The notes under the pieces are model-generated. The model saw nothing but the letters and a program-made list of their open reading frames with translations, did no database searches and was not told the origin of the DNA. A DNA stretch of 32,490 nucleotides, from positions 1 through 32,490 of the forward strand of contig DATKVT010000126.1 in NCBI GenBank assembly GCA_035529935.1, given 5' to 3'. The position numbers and the translations under genes were made by a program. Positions within the stretch are counted from its first letter, which is position 1, and each line of letters starts with the position of its first letter. This document shows, piece after piece, positions 18,247 through 26,408 of this stretch. Source of the stretch: Williamwhitmania sp. (lineage in GTDB: Bacteria > Bacteroidota > Bacteroidia > Bacteroidales > Williamwhitmaniaceae).

Positions 18247-18996
18247 ATGAAACGATTATTATATTTAGGTGTAATCTACTTTTTTGCTGCTAGTTTATTT
18301 TCTGGCTGTGAAAAGATAACAACGGGGGGTATTTCTTCAATGAGGTACTATCCAGCTATTACCTTGCAAGGTGCTGCTGCGATTACCATTAACGAAGGTG
18401 ATAGTTATGTAGATCCTGGAGCTACTGCGGAACAGAATGGTGTTGCACTTGATGTGGTTACTACTGTAACTAGCCGTTATTTTGGCTACTCTGGGTCTAC
18501 TATTGATAACAATAAGCCAGATGATTACTTCATAAATTATACTGCAACCAATGATGAAGGTCATTCTGCTACCGCCTCTAGGGTTGTTACAGTTAGACCA
18601 CATCAGGGTGATTTTGTAACAACCATCGATGGTTTATATTTGGCCAATGTTTCACGTACTCCTTCACAAGGGACTGTAAGTGCTACTGCTGATTTTGGCC
18701 CAATTATGGTCATCCAAGTTAGCGGCAATACCTATGTTATGACTGATGGTATCGGCGGTTACTATACCTTTGGGAGAGGATTAGGAGATAGCTATCTTGC
18801 TCCAGGAGCTACTTTTACTGCTGATATGGTTAACAATGTTGGTACTCCAGGACCTGATTATACTGTAAATACATTTGGCGGTGTAGTTAGCATGACCAAT
18901 ATTATTATTGACCCTGTTAATAAACGTATTACCTTTTCCGCTGTATGGGATGCAGGTTATACTTTTAATGTTACAATGAAGCAGATCCAAAACTAA
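18247..18996 (+). CDS. Surface lipoprotein with Ig-like domain (DUF5012/DUF5011-like)
   Basis: A 249-residue lipoprotein with lipobox SLFSGCEK (Cys21). After a short linker it has an immunoglobulin-like bacterial domain of about 80 residues: ITLQGAAAITINEGDSYVDPGATA and YTATNDEGHSATASRVVTV are the usual edges of this fold. The second half (about 125-249) is a separate beta-rich domain that matches proteins named DUF5012. It is the third gene of the SusCD operon, 16 bases after susD. Equivalent lipoproteins are known to accompany SusCD peptide importers in Bacteroides; that its role here is the same is inference. Confidence 0.82.
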   Translation: MKRLLYLGVIYFFAASLFSGCEKITTGGISSMRYYPAITLQGAAAITINEGDSYVDPGATAEQNGVALDVVTTVTSRYFGYSGSTIDNNKPDDYFINYTATNDEGHSATASRVVTVRPHQGDFVTTIDGLYLANVSRTPSQGTVSATADFGPIMVIQVSGNTYVMTDGIGGYYTFGRGLGDSYLAPGATFTADMVNNVGTPGPDYTVNTFGGVVSMTNIIIDPVNKRITFSAVWDAGYTFNVTMKQIQN

Positions 18997-19009
18997 CAAC
19001 TAGACTGAT

Positions 19010-19561
19010 ATGAAAAAAGGATTAATATTATTGATGTTCGGAGCCGCTGTCCTTTCATTTGGCATCAGTTCTTGTAATAAGATCGATAGTTTGGACGATT
19101 ACAAGAATGTGAATGTCGGCCAAACTGCTACTATGCCACTCAATGGAGAATATTGGGTTAAGGTGGATATAGGTGTTATTGGAGCTACAGATACTACTTG
19201 GTATGCTGATGGACTTGGGTGGGGTTGGATAAGAATACAGTTGTATAATACAGCGTCCAACACTAAGGATTCTATCTGGTTTAGTGATCCTAATGGTTGG
19301 TGGGCAGTAGCTAAAACTGCTTGCGTACCGTCTGAAACGCTGATTAAAGCTAGTGTACCAGTTGATAACATGGATCCACGCGAAGCTGGTCAAACGGTTA
19401 CGTTTCTAGGTGGTAAGGTGTTCCTTAAGGGGACTATTACTCCAGGTGGTAGTGTTGCTGACAGTATTAGCCTTTCCACTATGTATAGTGATGCTGACCC
19501 AACATATATTTTTAGATATGGGGGCTACCGTCGTACTGGTTTTCAGGAGGACGAAAACTAG
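19010..19561 (+). CDS. Lipoprotein, lipid-binding putative hydrolase family-like
   Basis: A 183-residue lipoprotein with lipobox GISSCNK (Cys22). The body is beta-rich and aromatic, with LNGEYWVKVDI, a WGWIRIQLYNTASN strand, DSIWFSDPNGWW and a C-terminal TYIFRYGGYRRTGFQEDE. This layout resembles the small 'lipid-binding putative hydrolase' lipoproteins found after SusD genes in Bacteroidota. No catalytic triad is evident, so I do not claim enzyme activity. It is the last gene of the operon, 13 bases after the DUF5012-like gene, and is followed by a strong terminator. Confidence 0.75.
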   Translation: MKKGLILLMFGAAVLSFGISSCNKIDSLDDYKNVNVGQTATMPLNGEYWVKVDIGVIGATDTTWYADGLGWGWIRIQLYNTASNTKDSIWFSDPNGWWAVAKTACVPSETLIKASVPVDNMDPREAGQTVTFLGGKVFLKGTITPGGSVADSISLSTMYSDADPTYIFRYGGYRRTGFQEDEN

Positions 19562-19584
19562 AGCATACACTAATAACTAAATTA

Positions 19585-19614
19585 GAACCCCCGATTTCGG
19601 GGGTTCTTTTTTTT
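19585..19614 (+). terminator. Rho-independent terminator of the SusCD operon
   Basis: Arm GAACCCCCG (19585-19593) pairs perfectly with CGGGGGTTC (19598-19606) around a four-base loop, followed by eight T. It lies 23 bases after the last lipoprotein gene and just before the cysC promoter. Confidence 0.93.
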
Positions 19615-19627
19615 ACTCATATTTTGC

Positions 19628-19635
19628 TACCTTTG
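19628..19635 (+). promoter_or_regulatory. -7 box of the cysCDN operon
   Basis: TACCTTTG matches the Bacteroidota -7 consensus TAnnTTTG. The -33 region falls in the T-run of the preceding terminator, so it is only weakly defined. The leader to the ATG at 19649 would be very short, under ten bases; a start at 19655 is also possible. Confidence 0.55.
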
Positions 19636-19648
19636 CCCATCAAAGTCT

Positions 19649-20254
19649 ATGGGGATGGTAGAGAATATATTTCCCGTTTTTAAAGGAATGCTAGAGCGCG
19701 AGGTAAAGGAGAATCGCTTGAAGCAGAGAGGCGTTGTGGTTTGGCTAACCGGACTTTCGGGCAGCGGAAAAACATCCATTGCCATTGCTGTTGAGCAGGA
19801 ACTGTCTGGATTAGGTTTTTTAACTCAGATTCTGGATGGTGATAATATTCGTGCTGGGTTAAATAGCAACCTTGGCTTTACTGCCGAGGATAGATTGGAG
19901 AATATTCGTCGCATTGCTGAGACTGCTAAACTCTTTGCTCACTGTGGGGTTATTACTATCTGCTGTTTTGTTAGCCCGGAGGTCAACATGCGTGAAAAGG
20001 CTAAGCAGATAATCGGTGAGGGGGACTTTTATGAGGTTTTTGTTAATACCTCAATGGAGACCTGCGAGCAGAGAGATGTTAAGGGGCTTTACAAAAAGGC
20101 AAGAGAAGGGAAAATAGAGCATTTTACGGGAGTTAATGCACCGTTTGAAGCTCCCTTAAATCCATTTTTGGAACTTAAAACCGAAGGCTATTCAGTTATG
20201 GAGTGTGCTTCGATTTTGGTGAATGCAATGATGGATCGAATAAAGTTGAAGTAA
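19649..20254 (+). CDS. cysC: Adenylyl-sulfate kinase (CysC)
   Basis: CysC phosphorylates adenosine 5'-phosphosulfate (APS) at the 3' position to PAPS. The 201-residue protein has the family N-terminus (ENIFPVF), then WLTGLSGSGKTS with Walker A at residues 35-42, the substrate-binding LDGDNIRAGLN, GFTAEDRLENIRRIAE, and ICCFVSPEVNMREKAKQ, which stands where the SPyR loop lies in other APS kinases. It then has the DVKGLYKKAREGKIEHFTGVNAPFE segment typical of the enzyme. The second ATG at 19655 is an alternative start. cysD begins 8 bases after the stop, so these form an operon for activating sulfate. Confidence 0.96.
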   Translation: MGMVENIFPVFKGMLEREVKENRLKQRGVVVWLTGLSGSGKTSIAIAVEQELSGLGFLTQILDGDNIRAGLNSNLGFTAEDRLENIRRIAETAKLFAHCGVITICCFVSPEVNMREKAKQIIGEGDFYEVFVNTSMETCEQRDVKGLYKKAREGKIEHFTGVNAPFEAPLNPFLELKTEGYSVMECASILVNAMMDRIKLK

Positions 20255-20262
20255 GTTACAGT

Positions 20263-21168
20263 ATGGATAGAATTGTATTGAATCATTTGCGCGAGTTGGA
20301 GGCTGAATCCATTTATGTGATTCGGGAGGTGGTAGCGCAGTTTGAGAATCCAGTCATGCTTTTTTCCGGCGGCAAGGATTCCATTGTCATGTTTCATTTG
20401 GCACGCAAGGCTTTTTGGCCTGCAAAAGTGCCTTTCTCCCTTATGCATATAGATACGGGCCATAATTTTCAGGAGACACTTGACTTTCGTGATCAGCTGG
20501 TTGCAGAGGCCGGAGTGAAAATCTTCGTGCGCTATGTTCAGGATTCCATCAATAGTGGCCGTGCTATCGAGGAGAAAGGAATTAATGCTAGCCGAAATAA
20601 GAATCAAACTGTTGCTTTGCTCGACGGGTTGGAGGAGCTCAAGGTTGATTGTGCCATGGGTGGCGGCCGTCGTGATGAGGAGAAAGCTCGTGCCAAGGAG
20701 CGATTCTTTTCTCACAGAGATGAATTTGGACAGTGGGACCCAAAAAACCAGCGACCCGAGCTATGGAACCTATTCAACGGTAGAAAGCTCATGGGGGAGC
20801 ATTTTAGAGTTTTCCCCATTAGTAATTGGACCGAAATGGATGTATGGCAATACATACTACTTGAAAATATAGCCTTACCTTCGCTTTACTTTTCTCATGA
20901 ACGAGAAGTTTTTGAGCGTGACGGCGTACTATATGCTCAATCGGACTTTATGCAGATGAAACCAACTGAAAAGTTGGAAAAGAGGATCGTTCGCTTTCGA
21001 ACCATTGGTGACATGACCTGTACTGGTGCTGTTGAGTCGGTGGCACAAAGTCTTGAAGATATAATTGAAGAGGTGGCTGCAACTCGTGTAACTGAGCGAG
21101 GTACTAGAGCTGACGATAAGCGTTCAGAGGCAGCAATGGAGGATAGAAAAATTGAGGGATACTTTTAA
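20263..21168 (+). CDS. cysD: Sulfate adenylyltransferase subunit 2 (CysD)
   Basis: CysD is the catalytic subunit of ATP sulfurylase; together with the GTPase CysN it makes APS from sulfate and ATP. The protein is 301 residues from the ATG at 20263 (MDRIVLNHLRELEAESIYVIRE), chosen because it matches the family start and follows cysC by 8 bases, although the frame is open from 20203. Its ATP pyrophosphatase P-loop is SGGKDS at 35-40; further family marks are HIDTGHNF, GGGRRDEEKARAKER, FPISNWTEMDVWQYI and the C-terminal RTIGDMTCTGAVES. cysN starts 2 bases after the stop. It is full length. Confidence 0.97.
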   Translation: MDRIVLNHLRELEAESIYVIREVVAQFENPVMLFSGGKDSIVMFHLARKAFWPAKVPFSLMHIDTGHNFQETLDFRDQLVAEAGVKIFVRYVQDSINSGRAIEEKGINASRNKNQTVALLDGLEELKVDCAMGGGRRDEEKARAKERFFSHRDEFGQWDPKNQRPELWNLFNGRKLMGEHFRVFPISNWTEMDVWQYILLENIALPSLYFSHEREVFERDGVLYAQSDFMQMKPTEKLEKRIVRFRTIGDMTCTGAVESVAQSLEDIIEEVAATRVTERGTRADDKRSEAAMEDRKIEGYF

Positions 21169-21170
21169 TA

Positions 21171-22475
21171 ATGGCTATGAGCAGTTTTAATAACGGCGAC
21201 GATTTAAGCATGAATACTCGAGGCTACCTCGATATGGAGCTGCTGCGGTTTACTACGGCTGGCAGCGTCGACGACGGAAAGAGCACGTTGATTGGTAGGT
21301 TACTTTACGATAGCAAGGCAATATTTGAGGATCAGCTGGAAGCAATACACCAGGCAAGCATAAAGCGGGGACACGAACATGTCGATTTGGCCCTGCTTAC
21401 CGATGGTTTGCGTGCTGAGCGAGAGCAGGGGATTACCATAGACGTTGCATATCGTTACTTTGCAACACCACGAAGGAAGTTTATTATTGCCGATACTCCA
21501 GGTCACATTCAATACACGCGTAATATGGTGACCGGTGCCTCTACCGCCAACCTGGCTATTATTTTGGTTGATGCACGGAATGGTGTTTTGGAGCAAACCA
21601 TACGCCACTCCTATATTGCAGCCCTATTGGGAATTCCACAGGTGATTTTTTGCATTAATAAGATGGACCTCGTTGACTTTAGTCAGGAGGTTTTTAACCG
21701 CATAAAGACCAATCTCGTAGAGTTGGCAAAGCAGGTTGGTCTTGGCCAAACCTGGTATATGCCCATAAGTGCGCTCAAGGGCGACAATGTAGTAACACAA
21801 TCGGAGGCCATGCCCTGGTTTACAGGAAAGCCTTTGTTAGAGTTGCTTGAGACCGTAGAGGTTATTCGGCACGAGAAATCTGATGCTGCACGATTCCCTG
21901 TTCAATATGTTATTCGCCCTCAGAGCGAAAAATTTCATGATTATCGCAGCTACGCTGGACGAATTGCCGGCGGCACTTTTAGGGTAGGCGACAAGGTGGT
22001 TGTTCTTCCTTCTGGGTTAAAGTCTTCCATTGCGGCTATCGATTTTGCTAGTGAGCCACTGCAAGAAGCCTATCAGCCCATGTCCGTATCACTTCGCTTA
22101 ACGGATGATGTAGATATTAGCAGAGGCAACCTAATTGTGAAGGAGGGCGAGGAGCCACGGAGTGGGCAGGAGTTGGAGATAATGTCGTGCTGGTTAAATG
22201 AGCAGCCAGTTGTAGTTGGTGGGAAGTATATACTAAGGCATACCACCTCAGAGCTGCGATGCATTATAAAGGAGATCGTTTACAAGGTAAATATTAATAC
22301 GCTGAAAAAGGTGTTAGACGATAAGCAGGTAGGCCCTAACGACATTGCATTACTTCGTGTAAAACTTACAAAACCCATTTTCTTTGACTCTTACAACCTA
22401 AATCGAAACACGGGAAGCGTAATCCTGATTGATGAGGCTACAAATGCTACAGTTTGTGCTGGGATGATTAACTAA
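21171..22475 (+). CDS. cysN: Sulfate adenylyltransferase subunit 1 (CysN), GTPase
   Basis: CysN is the regulatory GTPase of ATP sulfurylase: GTP hydrolysis drives APS formation. The 434-residue protein belongs to the EF-Tu-like translation factor superfamily. G1 is GSVDDGKST (31-39), the EREQGITIDVAYRYF switch-I region is intact, G3 is DTPGH at 108-112 and G4 is NKMD at 163-166. Two beta-barrel domains follow. There is no fused CysC domain; the kinase is the separate gene upstream. The start may instead be the Met at residue 14, since the first 13 residues are not conserved. A terminator follows about 26 bases after the stop. Confidence 0.96.
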   Translation: MAMSSFNNGDDLSMNTRGYLDMELLRFTTAGSVDDGKSTLIGRLLYDSKAIFEDQLEAIHQASIKRGHEHVDLALLTDGLRAEREQGITIDVAYRYFATPRRKFIIADTPGHIQYTRNMVTGASTANLAIILVDARNGVLEQTIRHSYIAALLGIPQVIFCINKMDLVDFSQEVFNRIKTNLVELAKQVGLGQTWYMPISALKGDNVVTQSEAMPWFTGKPLLELLETVEVIRHEKSDAARFPVQYVIRPQSEKFHDYRSYAGRIAGGTFRVGDKVVVLPSGLKSSIAAIDFASEPLQEAYQPMSVSLRLTDDVDISRGNLIVKEGEEPRSGQELEIMSCWLNEQPVVVGGKYILRHTTSELRCIIKEIVYKVNINTLKKVLDDKQVGPNDIALLRVKLTKPIFFDSYNLNRNTGSVILIDEATNATVCAGMIN

Positions 22476-22501
22476 TTGAGGATATATTTTTCTGACAAAG
22501 C

Positions 22502-22524
22502 AAAGGCCTTTTTGGCCTTTCTTT
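22502..22524 (+). terminator. Terminator of the cysCDN operon
   Basis: Arm AAAGGCC (22502-22508) pairs with GGCCTTT (22514-22520) over a TTTTT loop and is followed by CTTTATT. It lies between the cysN stop and the converging small gene at 22552. Confidence 0.8.
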
Positions 22525-22551
22525 ATTAATGCGTGGTTGGGTTTTTAGGAC

Positions 22552-22680
22552 TTACTTATCGTTATCATCCTCTTCTTCTAGCTGATCCCCATCATCCTTC
22601 TCGTAGAAGTGTCTGCGGTAGATAAGGTAGCCGACAACCAAGGCGGCAATGAAAAAACCAAGCAATTGATAGCGTATCAT
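22552..22680 (-). CDS. 42-residue single-pass membrane peptide
   Basis: A short frame from ATG at 22680 to TAA at 22552-22554. The product has a hydrophobic N-terminal helix of about 18 residues (LLGFFIAALVVGYLIY) flanked by MIRYQ and RRHFYEK, and an acidic C-terminal tail rich in Asp and Glu (DDGDQLEEEDDNDK). The basic residues on the C-terminal side of the helix suggest the tail is cytoplasmic. It lies 12 bases after the stop of the NlpC/P60 gene upstream, so translation coupled to that gene is likely. I do not recognise the family. It resembles small DUF4834-like or similar single-pass proteins only in general form, so I assign no function. Confidence 0.6.
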   Translation of the reverse strand: MIRYQLLGFFIAALVVGYLIYRRHFYEKDDGDQLEEEDDNDK

Positions 22681-22692
22681 ATGTTGATGGTT

Positions 22693-23502
22693 TTATTGTA
22701 AAAAAATTCGCTTAATTATGCGCAGCTTATGGGTGTAGATACTTTTTTCGTTATTGAAAATTCCTTGATGATCAATGCTATCTATTCTAACCCTTCCAGA
22801 AGCATGTATGATTTTACCCTCAGAGGCAATAAGGCCAACGTGTGTTATAAGCCCTTCCTCGTTGTCAAAAAATGCAAGATCCCCCGGCTGAACTTCCGTA
22901 ATAAAATCGACAGTTTTGCCTGTTGATGCTTGTTGTGAGGCATCTCTAGGTATAAATATGTCGTGTATCCGATATATTGTTTGCGTAAAACCAGAGCAGT
23001 CGAGTCCAAAGATGGATTTGCCACCCCACAGATATGGGGAATTAATAAAGTGCATTGCTGTGGTAGTAACATCTGTAGGCTTAGCTGCAGCAACTTGGTT
23101 TTTGAAGGTTAACGACCCTGCTGTAGGGTGAAAGTAACCTCCTTTGGGCTCCCTTTCGAAAATAAAAGCTCCGGGCGGCATCGTATATTCCATGTTTGCT
23201 TCCCCAATATGGCATTGGTCTACCATTGAGGTAATTATTAGAGCAGCATTGGCAATGGTAGCAAATTCTGCATCGGAGAGTGCTTTTACCATATTGCTGC
23301 TAACCCAGCCTTGATACCCATCGGCCATTGATTGAACTAACAGCCACGATTCAGCAGTATCATTAATCTCAATCGGTTCGCCCCACAGCAGCTGCGATAC
23401 CATTTCTGAGGATTCAGATGGTTCTCTTCGCATAGGGACGATGGTTTCCACCGCGATGGCCTTTTTGCTGTTTAGTTTGTATTTAAACGGGAACTTTCCC
23501 AT
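22693..23502 (-). CDS. NlpC/P60 family peptidase with N-terminal SH3-like domain
   Basis: A cysteine peptidase of the C40 (NlpC/P60) family that probably cuts gamma-D-Glu to diamino-acid bonds in murein peptides. From the ATG at 23502 it is 269 residues; the ATG at 23523 adds seven more. The N-terminal part has an SH3-like region (ETIVPMRREPSESSEMVSQLL, then WLLVQSMADGYQGWV) and a second one (about 95-140). The catalytic domain is at about 145-265, with Cys169 in GLDCSGFTQ, His221 in THVGLI, and HASGRV as the third position. No signal peptide or lipobox is visible, so it is likely cytoplasmic and part of murein peptide recycling, as for YkfC-type enzymes. It lies divergent from the HD protein gene and upstream of the 42-residue peptide. 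Confidence 0.88.
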   Translation of the reverse strand: MGKFPFKYKLNSKKAIAVETIVPMRREPSESSEMVSQLLWGEPIEINDTAESWLLVQSMADGYQGWVSSNMVKALSDAEFATIANAALIITSMVDQCHIGEANMEYTMPPGAFIFEREPKGGYFHPTAGSLTFKNQVAAAKPTDVTTTAMHFINSPYLWGGKSIFGLDCSGFTQTIYRIHDIFIPRDASQQASTGKTVDFITEVQPGDLAFFDNEEGLITHVGLIASEGKIIHASGRVRIDSIDHQGIFNNEKSIYTHKLRIIKRIFLQ

Positions 23503-23518
23503 GTTAGCGTAATTTTTG

Positions 23519-23526
23519 TACATTTG
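23519..23526 (+). promoter_or_regulatory. -7 box of the PgpH-like gene
   Basis: TACATTTG matches TAnnTTTG, with TTTC 20 bases before it as an imperfect -33. The leader to the ATG at 23576 would be about 43 bases. It overlaps the outermost possible start of the divergent NlpC gene (23523), which favours the inner start at 23502 for that gene. Confidence 0.5.
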
Positions 23527-23575
23527 TTCAATGCTTGAAAGTTAAGGAATTTTACTACCAAGGGAAAGGTTTTTG

Positions 23576-25699
23576 ATGATAAAACTGACTAAAAATAATT
23601 TGAGAGCGATTCTTCGAATTGTTATTTTTGCCGCGGCTACTGTGGCTGTAATCTCCATCCTGCCCCACGAAGGGAAGTTCAAATTCGAATTTCAAAAGGG
23701 TAGACCATGGAGTCACGAAACGCTTATTGCTCCTTTCGATTTTCCTATTTATAAAAGCGATTCCCGGCTCCTTGAAGAAAAGAGCGCTGTGTTGAAGTCT
23801 TTCAAACCATACTTCGACTTTGATAGTATTACCGTTAATGACGTTGTTGCACAGGAAAGTAGGAGTGTAGCCGATTACCTTACACGAAAGAAGCAACAGC
23901 AGAACTTCCCATTTCGTTTTTCAACGCTTAGGAACCCTAATCTTTCTGTGACGAAGCAGGAAGAATCGCTTAGCAATCTTGTTACGGAGTGTTTTAGATT
24001 TGTGTATGGCAAGGGTGTAGTTAGCCTATCCGATGCAAATCAGTTCTTTGATGGTACCAGTAATGATGTGCCGGTGGTTGTTTTACATAACGATTTTGCC
24101 TATGAAACCATTTCTGGAGAACTTTTTACTCCTAAAATGGCCATGGAATACTTAGTGAATAAGCTGGCATCCTCTTTTTTCCGAACAGAGGATCAGACAT
24201 TGGCGTTTATTCGTGATGCTGGACTTGAGCGTGTAATTGTTCCAAATGTTAAGTTCGATGAGGACAAAACTTCGAAGGTTAAAGCGGAGTTGCTGGGATC
24301 GGTTTCATTAACCAGCGGAATGGTTCAGTCCGGGGAACGAATTATTGCAAAGGGCGACATTGTTGATGCAAATACCTTCATGGTGCTGGAATCGCTCAAG
24401 CATGAGTATGAGTCGAGGTTGGGTTATTCTGGTCAAGAATACATTTTGCTTTTGGGTCATTCTTTTTTGGTTGGCATTTGTATGCTCATTCTTTACCTTT
24501 TCCTTTTTCACTTTCGGCGTGATATTTTGCAGTCGGTAAGGAAAATACTATTTATAATTCTTCTGGTGGTAACCATGGTTGCCATCTCAGCATGGGTGAT
24601 GAGTACCAGCACAGTAAGCATTTACTTGATTCCATTTGTTGTTGTACCAATTTTCGTACAAACGTTTTATGATAGTCGGCTCGCTCTCTTTATCCATTTA
24701 ATAACAATAATGCTGGTAGGTTTTCAAGCACCAAACTCATTTGAATTTATCTTTATAAACTTTGTAGCTGGGGTGGTGGCTATTTTTAGCCTAACAAATG
24801 CATACAGGAGAGGAAAACTTTTTGTTGCGACAGGTTATGTGTTTTTGGTGTATGCCTCCATCTTTTTCGCGCTTAACCTGCTGAATGAGGGCAACTTTAG
24901 CAATATTGTTTGGTTCGATTATGTTTGGTTTTTAGGGAATGCTTTCCTGATTCTCGTTACCTACCAGCTAGTTTACGTATTTGAAAAAATTTTCGGATTT
25001 CTGTCTGATACAACCCTCATGGAACTTTCGGACCATAACCAAGAGTTGCTGCGAAGGTTGGCTGAGGAGGCACCGGGTACATTTCAGCACTCATTGCAGG
25101 TTTCCACGTTGGCTGAAGCAGCAGTGTTTCAAATTGGTGGAAATCCTTTGCTGGTTAAAATTGGTGGACTGTATCACGACATTGGGAAGTTGAATAACCC
25201 AATATACTTTATTGAGAATCAGGTTTCTGAATTTAACCCTCACCATAATATCGAATTTGAGGAAAGTGCGAAAATCATAATAAAGCATGTGGCTGATGGT
25301 GTGCAGATTGCTCGAAAGTATAAGTTGCCGGAACAAATTATTGATTTTATCCGAACTCACCACGGCTCCTCCAAGGTTCAGTATTTCTACCGATTGTATC
25401 GTAATAAGTTTCCTGAAGGAGGTATTGATGACTCATTCTGCTACCCAGGACCTCGTCCAATGAGCAAGGAAACTGCCGTGCTCATGATGGCCGACGCAGT
25501 GGAGGCTGCCTCCAGAAGTTTGAGTATTGTTACGGCTGAAACCATCGATGAATTGGTAGAGTCCATTGTTAATTTTCAGCAGCAGGAAGATCAGTTTGCC
25601 GAGGCCGATATCACGTTTAAGGATATTACAACTATAAAAACTGTTTTCAAGAAAAAACTGCTCAATATTTACCATGTTCGGGTGGTGTATCCTCAATAA
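23576..25699 (+). CDS. PgpH-like 7TM-HD phosphohydrolase
   Basis: A membrane protein of 707 residues from the ATG at 23576 (a TTG at 23573 in the same frame adds one residue). The layout is one N-terminal membrane helix, a large extracytoplasmic region (7TMR-HDED type, about 40-290), seven membrane segments (about 290-480) and a cytoplasmic HD domain. The catalytic pair is His534-Asp535 in YHDIGKLNNP, and HHNIEFEESAKIIIKHV and IDFIRTHHG supply further metal ligands. Proteins of this layout (PgpH) degrade cyclic di-AMP in Listeria; the same activity here is inference from the family. The upstream purine-rich AGGGAAAGG may serve as ribosome site. A bidirectional terminator follows directly. Confidence 0.93.
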   Translation: MIKLTKNNLRAILRIVIFAAATVAVISILPHEGKFKFEFQKGRPWSHETLIAPFDFPIYKSDSRLLEEKSAVLKSFKPYFDFDSITVNDVVAQESRSVADYLTRKKQQQNFPFRFSTLRNPNLSVTKQEESLSNLVTECFRFVYGKGVVSLSDANQFFDGTSNDVPVVVLHNDFAYETISGELFTPKMAMEYLVNKLASSFFRTEDQTLAFIRDAGLERVIVPNVKFDEDKTSKVKAELLGSVSLTSGMVQSGERIIAKGDIVDANTFMVLESLKHEYESRLGYSGQEYILLLGHSFLVGICMLILYLFLFHFRRDILQSVRKILFIILLVVTMVAISAWVMSTSTVSIYLIPFVVVPIFVQTFYDSRLALFIHLITIMLVGFQAPNSFEFIFINFVAGVVAIFSLTNAYRRGKLFVATGYVFLVYASIFFALNLLNEGNFSNIVWFDYVWFLGNAFLILVTYQLVYVFEKIFGFLSDTTLMELSDHNQELLRRLAEEAPGTFQHSLQVSTLAEAAVFQIGGNPLLVKIGGLYHDIGKLNNPIYFIENQVSEFNPHHNIEFEESAKIIIKHVADGVQIARKYKLPEQIIDFIRTHHGSSKVQYFYRLYRNKFPEGGIDDSFCYPGPRPMSKETAVLMMADAVEAASRSLSIVTAETIDELVESIVNFQQQEDQFAEADITFKDITTIKTVFKKKLLNIYHVRVVYPQ

Positions 25700-25728
25700 A
25701 AAAGAGGGAGTAGGCTCCCTCTTTTTTT
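25700..25728. terminator. Bidirectional terminator between the HD gene and lolA
   Basis: An arm of about 11 bases, with core AGAGGGAG (25703-25710), pairs with CTCCCTCT (25715-25722) around the loop TAGG; A-runs before and T-runs after give a U-tail in both directions. It begins right after the stop at 25697-25699 and serves the two converging genes. Confidence 0.92.
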
Positions 25729-25743
25729 CTGAAAAGATGTTGA

Positions 25744-26388
25744 TTATCTCAGGTCGTTTATTGTTACTCCTGGATACTTTGCCTCTGAAAAGGTAAATGT
25801 GTTCTCGCTCACAGGAATATCGTGTTCAAATTTCTTGATATCGAGGGTATACCTGTTACCATCCTTGCTGAAGTACTTTATTTGAACTGGCTCCATCGTT
25901 TTTTGATTGAATGAAAACCGAACAATCGTGTAGGTAGCTGCAATGCTTTTTGGGTAGAGGTCAATTACATAAACAGGCACCTTATTTAAGGTTGTTTCCT
26001 CCTTAAATTTATACTTAAAATCTCTGTCATAAACAGTAAAAAGTTTTGCTGGATCATCAAGCAAACCTCCGTCGCCTTCTTTTGGCTCGAGGATATTAAC
26101 TTCGTTGGCTTCCTTGAGGTAAGTCCATTTGGTTTTGCCGTTAAAGTAGGTTACGGTGCCCATCAAATCGAGCACATACTTTCGGCCTTTGAGGGTAATG
26201 GTACCCTTGTGTGTGTCCTTAATGTGTTCCTGCTGATTTTCCAAGGTAAAGGAGAATTCGGAATACATCGTTTTATACCCCTTTGTCTTTTTTGAAAAAT
26301 CTTCGAGGATGTCTTTTGCACGTTGATCCTTTTGCGAAAATGCAAACATAGGAATCATAAGAAGTGCTAAGAATAGGATTTTTTTCAT
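25744..26388 (-). CDS. lolA: LolA-like outer-membrane lipoprotein carrier
   Basis: A 214-residue periplasmic protein with a plain signal peptide (MKKILFLALLMIPMFAFSQ) and no lipobox. The mature protein has the LolA fold pattern: an N-terminal helix (AKDILEDFSKKTKGYKTMYSEF), strands including GTITLKGRKYVLDL and YFNGKTKWTYLKEANEVNI, and a long later beta sheet with VYVIDLYPK and PVQIKYFSKDGNRYTL. LolA carries lipoproteins from the inner membrane LolCDE complex to the outer membrane. The gene follows ftsK by 20 bases on the same strand; an ftsK-lolA pair is common in this phylum, which supports the call. It is short in conserved LolA motifs, so an assignment to the broader LolA-like family is safest. 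Confidence 0.88.
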   Translation of the reverse strand: MKKILFLALLMIPMFAFSQKDQRAKDILEDFSKKTKGYKTMYSEFSFTLENQQEHIKDTHKGTITLKGRKYVLDLMGTVTYFNGKTKWTYLKEANEVNILEPKEGDGGLLDDPAKLFTVYDRDFKYKFKEETTLNKVPVYVIDLYPKSIAATYTIVRFSFNQKTMEPVQIKYFSKDGNRYTLDIKKFEHDIPVSENTFTFSEAKYPGVTINDLR

Positions 26389-26408
26389 GCTATAGTAGTT
26401 TGTTGAAA

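Noticed and set aside
20188..20715. A 175-codon minus-strand frame within cysC/cysD
   Set aside because: It overlaps two conserved enzymes and shows no domain of its own.
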